Positions 1 through 7,153 of a DNA stretch of 61,558 bases are shown here, in pieces. The notes under the pieces were generated by a model that did no database searches, was not told where the DNA came from, and saw nothing but the letters and a program-made list of their open reading frames with translations. How positions within the stretch are numbered: position 1 is the stretch's first letter; each line of letters begins with the position of its first letter. The translations under genes were made by a program, and so were the position numbers. This DNA comes from JBGQAS01 sp964498605 (GTDB lineage Bacteria; Chloroflexota; Anaerolineae; Anaerolineales; Anaerolineaceae): the NCBI GenBank assembly GCA_964498605.1, contig CAZCHK010000005.1, positions 1 through 61,558 on the forward strand, given 5' to 3'.

Positions 1-16
1 TTGGGGGCACCAGATG

Positions 17-51
17 GACCATGTGGAACATAGATTCCATGTGGTCTTTTT
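17..51 (+). terminator. possible intrinsic terminator at left edge
   Basis: An imperfect hairpin is visible: GACCA pairs with TGGTC and GGAA with TTCC, separated by a 3-nt internal mismatch, and the stem is followed by five T residues. It could end a gene lying left of the window. The rest of 52-290 shows no convincing coding frame or other signal. Confidence 0.3.
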
Positions 52-290
52 GATTACTGGTATCACACCCCTGTATTGCAAGCAGAGTCAACCACCCCAC
101 GTCAATTTTCTCCAATGCTTGGCGATAGACGAGAAAATTTTTGGGTAATGCGTCCATTCTCGCTGACCAGCATGGAACGAATCCGTTGAATTGTGAAAGA
201 CCACTAGTGTGACAATTATTCTAAATCAATCTTTCGGCTTTTCTATCAGTTTGAACCGAGCCCGGTAATTTCGCAAATCGGCACCAAACC

Positions 291-530
291 GTGAAAAGTG
301 CCGATTTGGGAAATGAAAAAGAAATATTGGAAGCGGAGCCGATCGAGCGCTCGCTCCATGATATGGATCTGAAAAGCTTCCAGTCAATTTATGAACTTGT
401 TCCCCATCTGGCGGAGAAACCACTGTTGCAAAGAAAACCACAGCCGGTCAATCCGAGGGACCTGGAAATTTACCGATTGTTCACGGTCGAGAAGAAAACC
501 ATATGGGAGTTGGCAAAGATGTATGATTAA
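291..530 (+). pseudogene. decayed small helix-turn-helix-like frame
   Basis: A GTG-initiated frame of 79 residues with no recognisable Shine-Dalgarno sequence. Its last part (RDLEIYRLFTVEKKTIWELA) reads like the first helices of a sigma-region-4 or repressor-type helix-turn-helix. A TAA at 528-530 falls where the turn would be, and the same frame continues for eight helix-like residues (SEVRVWNI) to a second stop at 555-557. I interpret this as a truncated or inactivated DNA-binding protein. The family cannot be named, and the frame may be chance. No partner genes are adjacent; a bidirectional hairpin follows at 635-662. Confidence 0.3.
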
Positions 531-634
531 TCGGAGGTCAGGGTGTGGAACATCTGAACAGCGACTGGAAAATAACGCCACACCCTCTCGTGAGTTGATA
601 TGCTTACCAGTAGATTAATTATCCTTGGGGCACA

Positions 635-662
635 AAAAATCCGCCGTGAAAGACGGATTTTT
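635..662. terminator. bidirectional hairpin terminator
   Basis: AAAAATCCG pairs perfectly with CGGATTTTT around a 10-nt loop, giving A-rich and T-rich flanks in both directions. It separates the decayed frame on the left from the convergent lipoprotein gene ending at 773. Confidence 0.6.
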
Positions 663-772
663 GATTTTAGCATTTGCATCAACGGTAGACCATGTCTTAG
701 GCTCGGCCGCTTGAGCAGAACGAGCGTCTGTGACAACAGTGATGGAAGTTATCCAGCAGATCAATTCAATCC

Positions 773-2170
773 TCATATGACGATAATCAGACCGATGGTT
801 ACACAGACAGCCCACAGAGTCGCGGGAAGGAAAAGGTCTTTCCGTGCCGGTTGGACCACCTCGGTGCGCAGCCAGGCAGGCAGATGGGGGTAAAGCCAGC
901 GGAATAAGGTGATATAGAGCACCGCCAGGACGATCCCAAGATACAAAAAAATGAAGTTGTTGACAGACAGCAGGATCTCCCTCCCGGCAAAATACTCCAG
1001 ATTGATCGGCGAACCCGGCACGAACAGATGCGCCACCAGCATGGAAATGGCGCTGATCAACCACATGGCTGCCGGAAGGACGAACAGGGCTTTCTTCTCG
1101 CGTGGGTCAAGCCCCACGAGCGGCAGCAGCGAGAAGAAAGAGAGCACCCCGATGCAAAAGATAACCGCGCCGGGGATGATGAATAGTACGGCAGGCAGCC
1201 CGGTCTTTTGGACCACATTCTGGAAATCGCCCATGAACCCCATCACATTGAAGCCATCCGCCATGGCGCTATACGGGAAGAGCAACACCAGCGGCATAAG
1301 GGCAATGGAACGGCGTTTCCAGAAGGGGAAGGTGACCAAGGCGCTCACTAGTAACGCCGCGGCGGAGCCCAGGATATCGTATGAGACATCGGCATTGGGG
1401 ATGAGAGGTCTGGAAAATCCTGAAAAGAAGAATGTGTGGACATACAGTGTGCCGGGGATGCCCCTTGCCAGGAGATACAGCGAGTGACCGCCTTCATGCA
1501 GCACACCTTGAAGGAAATACACCGTCATCAGGAGCAGGATGAGCAGCACCGTGGAGCGCAGCGTTGGCAGCCGTTGTTCGGGATGTTTACGGAACAGGAA
1601 AATGAACACCAGCAGCAGCAAGACACCGACCACCAGCAGCACGCCCAGCCCAGACACCAGGAGCGCCTGGGTGTCCGCCACCGGAGGTGTCGTGCAGTAT
1701 AGATCCACCCGAACCGGCTCGCTCAGGTTGCCCGACAGATCGCGGATGCGAACCTCGTAGGTCAATTCCATCTTCTGCCAGCATGCCGTGGTTTCAGTGA
1801 ACAGAGCCTGTCTTTTTTGCTCATCCGCAGAGGCTTCGATGGCAGCATCGGTGAGAACAAGCGGATAACTCAGTGAGGATGATGTCACGGCATAGGTCAC
1901 CGCGCTGGCATCACCATCCGCATCCGTGAAAAAGATCCCCTTGTAATAAATGACCGAACCGTTGACCACTTGCTCGCTTTGATCCACCCGCAGAATGACC
2001 GGCGGATGGCTGCCCGGATTCGGCTGAAGTGCAGCCTCAGGCATTACCTCTGTGATTTGGAAGGACGGGACCGATGATGATGAACAGGCAGTCAGCAGCA
2101 GGGCAAGCAGGCACTGGAATGCAAAAGTGTAAAGTCTATGGTTCTTTCTAAAAGGAAGGACGACTTTCAT
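773..2170 (-). CDS. lipoprotein with M50-like membrane metalloprotease domain (HEGGH)
   Basis: A 465-residue protein beginning at an ATG with GGGAGA upstream; a longer TTG start at 2197 is less likely. A hydrophobic N-terminus ending in LLTAC is a lipoprotein signal. About 150 residues follow that look extracytoplasmic and end in an Ig-like stretch with paired cysteines. The C-terminal half is very hydrophobic (about seven membrane segments). The sequence GVLHEGGHSLY in one of them matches the HExxH zinc-binding pattern of site-2-type (M50) membrane peptidases, which the M50 family uses for intramembrane cleavage. A clear second metal-ligand motif such as LDG or NPDG was not found, although SLLPLVGLDP lies further on. 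Substrate unknown. Transcribed alone, converging on the terminator at 635-662. Confidence 0.6.
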   Translation of the reverse strand: MKVVLPFRKNHRLYTFAFQCLLALLLTACSSSSVPSFQITEVMPEAALQPNPGSHPPVILRVDQSEQVVNGSVIYYKGIFFTDADGDASAVTYAVTSSSLSYPLVLTDAAIEASADEQKRQALFTETTACWQKMELTYEVRIRDLSGNLSEPVRVDLYCTTPPVADTQALLVSGLGVLLVVGVLLLLVFIFLFRKHPEQRLPTLRSTVLLILLLMTVYFLQGVLHEGGHSLYLLARGIPGTLYVHTFFFSGFSRPLIPNADVSYDILGSAAALLVSALVTFPFWKRRSIALMPLVLLFPYSAMADGFNVMGFMGDFQNVVQKTGLPAVLFIIPGAVIFCIGVLSFFSLLPLVGLDPREKKALFVLPAAMWLISAISMLVAHLFVPGSPINLEYFAGREILLSVNNFIFLYLGIVLAVLYITLFRWLYPHLPAWLRTEVVQPARKDLFLPATLWAVCVTIGLIIVI

Positions 2171-2744
2171 TTTTTTTCTCTCCCAATCACTACGCAATGC
2201 ATCACCAAGATCAGGCTCACATGCTTACCATTATCGCACCAATTCCCACTTTTCACACAAATTACCCCGGAGCGTTGTCCCATTCGGTGGATACAGGATA
2301 AGGCGGTGGATGTCTTTTAACAGAACCAATGAACAAGAAAGGGTCCCTTGGTTTTGCCTTCATGAGAAAGTCGCTTTGCCTGGCTCACATGGCAGTTTGC
2401 ATAAAGGGTCAATATCGCCAGGTACCCTCTCAACTTTCTATTATCCGTATATACAGCACTCCCTGGGGGGCACTGAATATTCGGATAAATCGAACGTGAG
2501 AGGATATGTGCAGTCCCTCCCCGGTTTTTTTGGGGGTTTTATCAGATATGCGCCCTGACCACATAGAGAAGGTTAATCAAAAAAGACCAATCAGCAGGGC
2601 TGATGTCAGGAATAATCCGAAAACAATTTTCATTTTGTTTATCTTAGTATTTCCTGTTTATGGGAGCATCGTTGACCGGATCATTGGTCACGCGATGGCA
2701 TAGCATCAGCAAGAACACACTCAGTGTATTCCATTGACAATTAG
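2171..2744. other. gene-poor intergenic interval
   Basis: About 570 bases between the start of the lipoprotein gene and the end of the MFS gene. Short frames occur on both strands, but none has a Shine-Dalgarno sequence, conserved motif or consistent codon use. A short hydrophobic stretch encoded near 2610-2700 (+) could be a remnant of a membrane protein but is too short to assign. No tRNA, strong hairpin or repeat was seen. Confidence 0.4.
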
Positions 2745-3956
2745 CTAACGGAGATTTCCCGCCTTGACATCGCCCAAACTTTTGGAAAACTTGACAATCC
2801 CTCCAACGACCATGGCGCCGGCCAGAACGAAGATCCCTCCCCACAGAAACGTGTTTTTCACGCCCAGGTTATCCAGCAGAATACCACCCACAAAGCCGCC
2901 GATAGCGTACGCGATTCCGAAGTACACGGCGTTGAACATGCCCTGGGTGGTGGCGCGCATCCCAGCGGGAGCGATCTCAGCGCAGTACGCGATCCCGGCG
3001 ATGAACAGGATGGGAAAAGTGAATCCGTGCAGTATTTGGACCAGGATGACCAGCCAGGGAGACGGTGCCAGCGCGCTGAACAGGAGGCGTAAACCCGTGA
3101 AAAGGATTGAAAAACGCAGGAGTTTTCCCGGGCCAAATACCTTGAGCAGCCTGTTGCCAAAAAAGAGGATGGGTATCTCTCCCAGCGTGGAGAGGGTCAG
3201 AGACAATCCCATGATCGATTCGGACGCGTTCAGGGATTTGAGATAGATAAACAGGTAATTCTGGCATATGGCGATGCCAATGCCGCTGATGACCACCGTC
3301 AGGAGAAAGAAAAGCCATTTGCGGTTGCGCATCAGCAGCTGTATCCCCTGCGTGAGCGGATAGGCCGTTCGATCGACATGAATACGCATGGGTATGATGA
3401 TCAGAAATCCAAGAAAAAACCACAAGGCAGTGATCCAGAAAGCCCACGAAATGCTGATAGTTTGAACCAGCCTCCCGATCAGCGGTGACACAATGGCAAA
3501 ACTGATAGTGCCCCACATGCGGATGCGGCCGTACTTGTCTCGTTTTTCACCCAGCGTGGCGATCGCGTTGCTGTCCATGATGGGCATGACCGGGGCGCTG
3601 AAAACATAGTACGCGATCATGATGGGAAATATGACCTGGAAGGTGTGGGTGAACGGTAAGAAAACCGAAATCCCGATCATGCCGAGCATGCCCATTAGCG
3701 CGAAGGCTTTATGGCGCTGTGTTGCGTCAGCGATTCCCGACCATAAAGGCGCGAAAAGCATGGAGATCAATGGGGTAACCCCGTTGATCAATCCGATCTG
3801 GCTGCCAGTCAGCCCGACGGATTGGAAAAACAACGCCAGGTATGGAAAAAAACAGGCGTAAGCTGCAAAGAACACAAAGTAATAGGCTGAGATTAGGAAC
3901 ATGCGGTTTTTCGGTCGATTATCAATGACGCGCCCTAGGCAGTGGAAAAATCGCAC
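2745..3956 (-). CDS. major facilitator superfamily transporter (LacY/HcaT-like)
   Basis: A 403-residue protein with twelve predicted membrane helices in two six-helix halves. The LISAYYFVFFAAYACFFPYL start and the loop GIADATQRHKAF after helix 2 are typical of the LacY-like MFS_1-like group (nucleoside, oligosaccharide or phenylpropionate proton symporters). The substrate cannot be read from the sequence. The GTG start at 3956 lies 13 nt after the tatC stop; an ATG at 3902 would remove 18 polar residues and also fits a membrane protein. It is the last gene of a tatB-tatC-MFS run. The co-transcription is positional and does not imply a Tat function. Confidence 0.8.
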   Translation of the reverse strand: MRFFHCLGRVIDNRPKNRMFLISAYYFVFFAAYACFFPYLALFFQSVGLTGSQIGLINGVTPLISMLFAPLWSGIADATQRHKAFALMGMLGMIGISVFLPFTHTFQVIFPIMIAYYVFSAPVMPIMDSNAIATLGEKRDKYGRIRMWGTISFAIVSPLIGRLVQTISISWAFWITALWFFLGFLIIIPMRIHVDRTAYPLTQGIQLLMRNRKWLFFLLTVVISGIGIAICQNYLFIYLKSLNASESIMGLSLTLSTLGEIPILFFGNRLLKVFGPGKLLRFSILFTGLRLLFSALAPSPWLVILVQILHGFTFPILFIAGIAYCAEIAPAGMRATTQGMFNAVYFGIAYAIGGFVGGILLDNLGVKNTFLWGGIFVLAGAMVVGGIVKFSKSLGDVKAGNLR

Positions 3957-3968
3957 GAGTTGTTCTGG

Positions 3969-4715
3969 TCAGTCAGCATTCTCTTTCCGGGTCTTTTGCT
4001 TTCTATTCTGAGCCATGGCTGCAAACAGGACACTGATGAAGTACAGCGTGATCAATGGAGCCATCAGCAGCGCCATATTGACCGGGTCGATGGTAGGAGT
4101 GATCACGGCCGCGATGACAGCGATGACAACAACCGCGTAGCGCCAGCCTTTCAAAAGACCCCTGGCTGTCACGATCCCAAACCTGGCCAGGATGAAGATG
4201 AACAGCGGCGTTTCAAAGCTGATCCCGACCCAGAAGATCAAGTTGGTAACAAAGTTAATGTAACTTGATAATCTTGGCGTTGTCTCGATTCCCAGGAACC
4301 GGGTTAAAAAATCCAGGGATGGAGTGAGCATGATGAAGAATGTAAATGCCACTCCCGCAAGAAAGAGGATTGTGATAAACGGTATCGATGCCAGTACCGA
4401 GCGCTTTTCCCGTGGCGTCAGTCCAGGCAGGATGAACCGCAGTATCTGGTACATGATGACCGGAAAAGCGATCACGAACCCGGATAGCAGGGATACCTTC
4501 ATGTACACGCCAATGCTTTCGGTCACTTCGATGGACTGCAGTCTTTCGAGTCCTCCGATGGGCTGGGTCAGGACTGTGATCAGTTTCTCCGCGAAGAAGA
4601 AGCTGCCAACGATGGCAGCCAGCAAAAAGATCAGCGCCCAGAGCAGGCGTTTGCGTAATTCCTCAATGTGCTCAAGAATGGGGACAGGCCGGTCCAGCGG
4701 GGGTTCATTTTTCAT
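3969..4715 (-). CDS. tatC: Sec-independent protein translocase TatC
   Basis: The 248-residue multi-spanning core of the twin-arginine translocase, which recognises RR signal peptides and exports folded proteins. It starts with the cytoplasmic motif HIEELRKRLLWA and contains the conserved periplasmic/second-helix region ESIGVYMKVSLLSGF followed by FPVIMYQILRFILPGLTP. Six membrane helices are visible, the normal number and length. Its ATG overlaps the tatB stop by four bases (ATGA), so the two are translationally coupled. An MFS transporter gene follows. Confidence 0.97.
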   Translation of the reverse strand: MKNEPPLDRPVPILEHIEELRKRLLWALIFLLAAIVGSFFFAEKLITVLTQPIGGLERLQSIEVTESIGVYMKVSLLSGFVIAFPVIMYQILRFILPGLTPREKRSVLASIPFITILFLAGVAFTFFIMLTPSLDFLTRFLGIETTPRLSSYINFVTNLIFWVGISFETPLFIFILARFGIVTARGLLKGWRYAVVVIAVIAAVITPTIDPVNMALLMAPLITLYFISVLFAAMAQNRKQKTRKENAD

Positions 4716-5074
4716 GGTTGATCCGTGCCTGGTTTTTGGGAATGCTCTTCTCTTATACCCGGGGTAAGATGCTCTTGCCTATCCATTTCCTGCTGATCCA
4801 CTTCTTTGACCGTGTCACGGATGACTTCGCTCAGCTGCTGCTGGTTGATCGTTTTAAGCTTGTTCATTTCGTCCTGCAAGCCAGTCTCTTTCATGATCTC
4901 TTTTGGCATCTGGGCGATCTCTTTGGTTGTTTTAAAAAGGTCGGATTCACGCAGCTTTCTTATCCAGGCAGCCAGCTTTCGAGACCCGTTGACCATTTCT
5001 TTTGGCCCCAAAACGACCAGGATGATCAGGAAGATGAGCAGCAGCTCGAGAGGTCCAATTCCAAATATTTCCAT
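4712..5074 (-). CDS. tatB: twin-arginine translocase subunit TatA/TatB type
   Basis: A 120-residue protein with the hallmark layout: a short N-terminal membrane helix (IGPLELLLIFLIILVVLGP), a hinge, an amphipathic helix (SRKLAAWIRKLRESD) and a charged soluble tail. The GP hinge and a Glu close to the N-terminus fit TatB better than TatA, as does the length, but a single TatA/B protein may serve both roles. It forms an overlapping pair with tatC. The downstream charged tail is coiled-coil-like (KEVDQQEMDRQE). Confidence 0.9.
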   Translation of the reverse strand: MEIFGIGPLELLLIFLIILVVLGPKEMVNGSRKLAAWIRKLRESDLFKTTKEIAQMPKEIMKETGLQDEMNKLKTINQQQLSEVIRDTVKEVDQQEMDRQEHLTPGIREEHSQKPGTDQP

Positions 5075-5218
5075 GTTGAATCTGGTGAATTATAACCTTT
5101 CGTGCCGCGGCTGCAGATAACAGGCTTTCTCCGTATCAACAATTCCACGATTTGACACGTTTAAGAACCCGGAATACTTATCCAAGGAAAGGACTGCCCC
5201 CCGATTCTTTCTTCAGCT

Positions 5219-5836
5219 TTAAATCATGTGCAGGATCCCCGCGAAAATGATCATCAGGATGGCGTCCAGCCCGAAAATACTGCCAATGACGATCTTCTGC
5301 ACCCTGGGCTTCCAGTCGTAGCATAGGAAGGACACGATGAAGAAAGGGATGTACACGGCGATGAAGACGGTAGCTGCGTTCCACCATGGGTAGACCCACA
5401 CGAAAGCCGGCGTTTTCGCAAGGAATATTTCAATGATCGAGAACAGCGCTGCGTTGGCGATGGCAAAGAAGATCCGATTGTTCACGCCCAGAATCTTCTT
5501 TTTCGGATCATCCGGAAGGAGCTTGCTCAGGATAAGGCCTGCCACGGAAAACATCAGGCTCAACTCGATGCCGACCCCGACGAGCAGAAGGAAGGAGGTG
5601 CCCGCTGGCACAGTCCACAGCGCGTTGCCAGTGAAACGACAGATCAGCGCGTTGAGGATCTCGAAGAACCAGTGCACACCGTACAAGGATAGACCAGCAG
5701 CGATCCCTTTCCAATTATTCTGTTTATACTCGGAAGCATAGACGTAGATCACAAATGCCAGCAGCGGTATCACGTACCATTGAAAATTATCACCCTTGCG
5801 CAGTATTTCAAGAGCCTGTTCAGTCCTGGGATCCAT
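5219..5836 (-). CDS. uncharacterised multi-pass membrane protein
   Basis: 205 residues from an ATG preceded by AAGGAGAG at good spacing; a longer frame to 5923 lacks such a site. About six hydrophobic helices are visible. The first is preceded by a short charged N-terminus (MDPRTEQALEILRKGDN), and small polar loops include LLPDDPKKKILG. No catalytic or transport motif is recognised. It is divergent from the DUF362 gene, with about 100 bp between them that contain a promoter. The function is not assigned. Confidence 0.7.
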   Translation of the reverse strand: MDPRTEQALEILRKGDNFQWYVIPLLAFVIYVYASEYKQNNWKGIAAGLSLYGVHWFFEILNALICRFTGNALWTVPAGTSFLLLVGVGIELSLMFSVAGLILSKLLPDDPKKKILGVNNRIFFAIANAALFSIIEIFLAKTPAFVWVYPWWNAATVFIAVYIPFFIVSFLCYDWKPRVQKIVIGSIFGLDAILMIIFAGILHMI

Positions 5837-5896
5837 CACTCTCTCCTTTTCGCGATGTAGAATATTGTGATTGTAAACGAATATCGGTGAAAGTGT

Positions 5897-5905
5897 TGCT
5901 ATAAT
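5897..5905 (+). promoter_or_regulatory. extended -10 promoter for the DUF362 gene
   Basis: TGCTATAAT is a perfect extended -10 element 28 nt before the ATG. No good -35 hexamer sits at 17 bp, which is normal for extended -10 promoters. A strong ribosome site (AAGGAG) follows. Confidence 0.55.
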
Positions 5906-5933
5906 CGAGGCAATTAAAGACAAGGAGCTTTAC

Positions 5934-7103
5934 ATGACCGCTGAAGTTTTCTGGGGAAGCCCGCGCCAGGCAAATCTGGATGCCAAAGAGTCGCTGCCGG
6001 CCAAGCTGGATCTGATCATCGATCAATTGCACATCCGGGACCGTGTTAAAGACGAGCTGGTAGCCATCAAAATGCATGTCGGGAACAACATCATTTATTC
6101 GACTATCCACCCCATCTTCATTCGGCGCCTGGTGCAGGCGATCAAAGACGGGGGAGGAAAACCTTTCGTCGCGGACGTGGATTGGGACGTAGCCGGCTCT
6201 GAAAAAAGAGGCTATTCGGCGGAGATGCTGGGTTGTCCGGTATACCCGATCGCCGGTCTGCAGGACAAGCATTATTATGCCCACCCCGAAAAGCCGTACA
6301 AGGGGATCACCGAGTGGCGCGTGGGAGGGTTGATCGAGGAGGCTGGTTTCCTGGTGAATTTCGCGCACATCAAGGGGCATCCCAGCTGTGGCTTTGGAGG
6401 CGCTTTTAAAAACCTTGCCCTGGGTTGCATGACGGGAACCACGCGCGGTCAGATCCACGACACAGTCCACTTTGATCGATACTGGTTCAAGGAAAAATGC
6501 CAGGATCCGGTTATGAGAAAAAAGATCATCGAATCATGCCCATTCAATGCGCTGGTAGAAGATAAGAATGAACCGGAAGAGCTTCACCTTCACAGTGAAC
6601 AATGCAACCAGTGCATGCGCTGCATGAAGGTCGCTCCGGAGGGCAGCTTGAAGATCTCCTCCGTGAACTTCTTTTCCTTTCAGGAAGCCTGCGCGATCAG
6701 CGCGAGCATCACATTGTCCACGTTCGAGCCGGCAAAAACGGTACACCTTGGATTGGCCACACATCAGAGCCCGGTCTGTGATTGTTTTGGCTTCACCAGC
6801 ATGCCGATCTTGAATGATGCGGGAATTTTTGGGTCCAATGATATCGTGGCTTTGGATACTGCTGTGCTGGACATGACAAGCAAAATGAGATTGATCGAAG
6901 AGAATATCCCCACCTGCCTGGAAGTGCATACCCGCCAGGGGCACCCGTACGCGCAGCTGCACGGCCCCTTTAAAGATCCTTACAAGGTTGTGGAGTATGG
7001 AGAAAAGCTCGGGATGGGCAGCAGGAAGTACAGGCTGATCGATGTGTTTCCGGTGAAAGAATCGCCCATCGTTAAAGCTGGTTACATCCCGGCAGCAAAG
7101 TAA
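5934..7103 (+). CDS. DUF362 domain iron-sulfur protein
   Basis: 389 residues with an AAGGAG site before the ATG. The N-terminal two thirds match the DUF362 family (KMHVGNN, NFAHIKGHPSCGFGGAFKNLA, GCMTG). The ferredoxin-like segment is CNQCMRC near residue 225, preceded by SCPFNA, so enough cysteines exist for one [4Fe-4S] cluster but not clearly for two. DUF362 proteins are often found with redox or corrinoid systems. The exact reaction is unknown, and no partner enzyme sits next to it here: the neighbour downstream is a convergent kinase gene. Confidence 0.85.
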   Translation: MTAEVFWGSPRQANLDAKESLPAKLDLIIDQLHIRDRVKDELVAIKMHVGNNIIYSTIHPIFIRRLVQAIKDGGGKPFVADVDWDVAGSEKRGYSAEMLGCPVYPIAGLQDKHYYAHPEKPYKGITEWRVGGLIEEAGFLVNFAHIKGHPSCGFGGAFKNLALGCMTGTTRGQIHDTVHFDRYWFKEKCQDPVMRKKIIESCPFNALVEDKNEPEELHLHSEQCNQCMRCMKVAPEGSLKISSVNFFSFQEACAISASITLSTFEPAKTVHLGLATHQSPVCDCFGFTSMPILNDAGIFGSNDIVALDTAVLDMTSKMRLIEENIPTCLEVHTRQGHPYAQLHGPFKDPYKVVEYGEKLGMGSRKYRLIDVFPVKESPIVKAGYIPAAK

Positions 7104-7153
7104 CCAGGCGCCGTTTTGCTGGAAGAAGGTACGGTTTTCACCAAACCAGCATT

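Noticed and set aside
2310..2703. Two short plus-strand frames in the gene-poor interval
   Set aside because: No ribosome site, no motif, and unusual composition; only a short hydrophobic piece stood out, too little to name.
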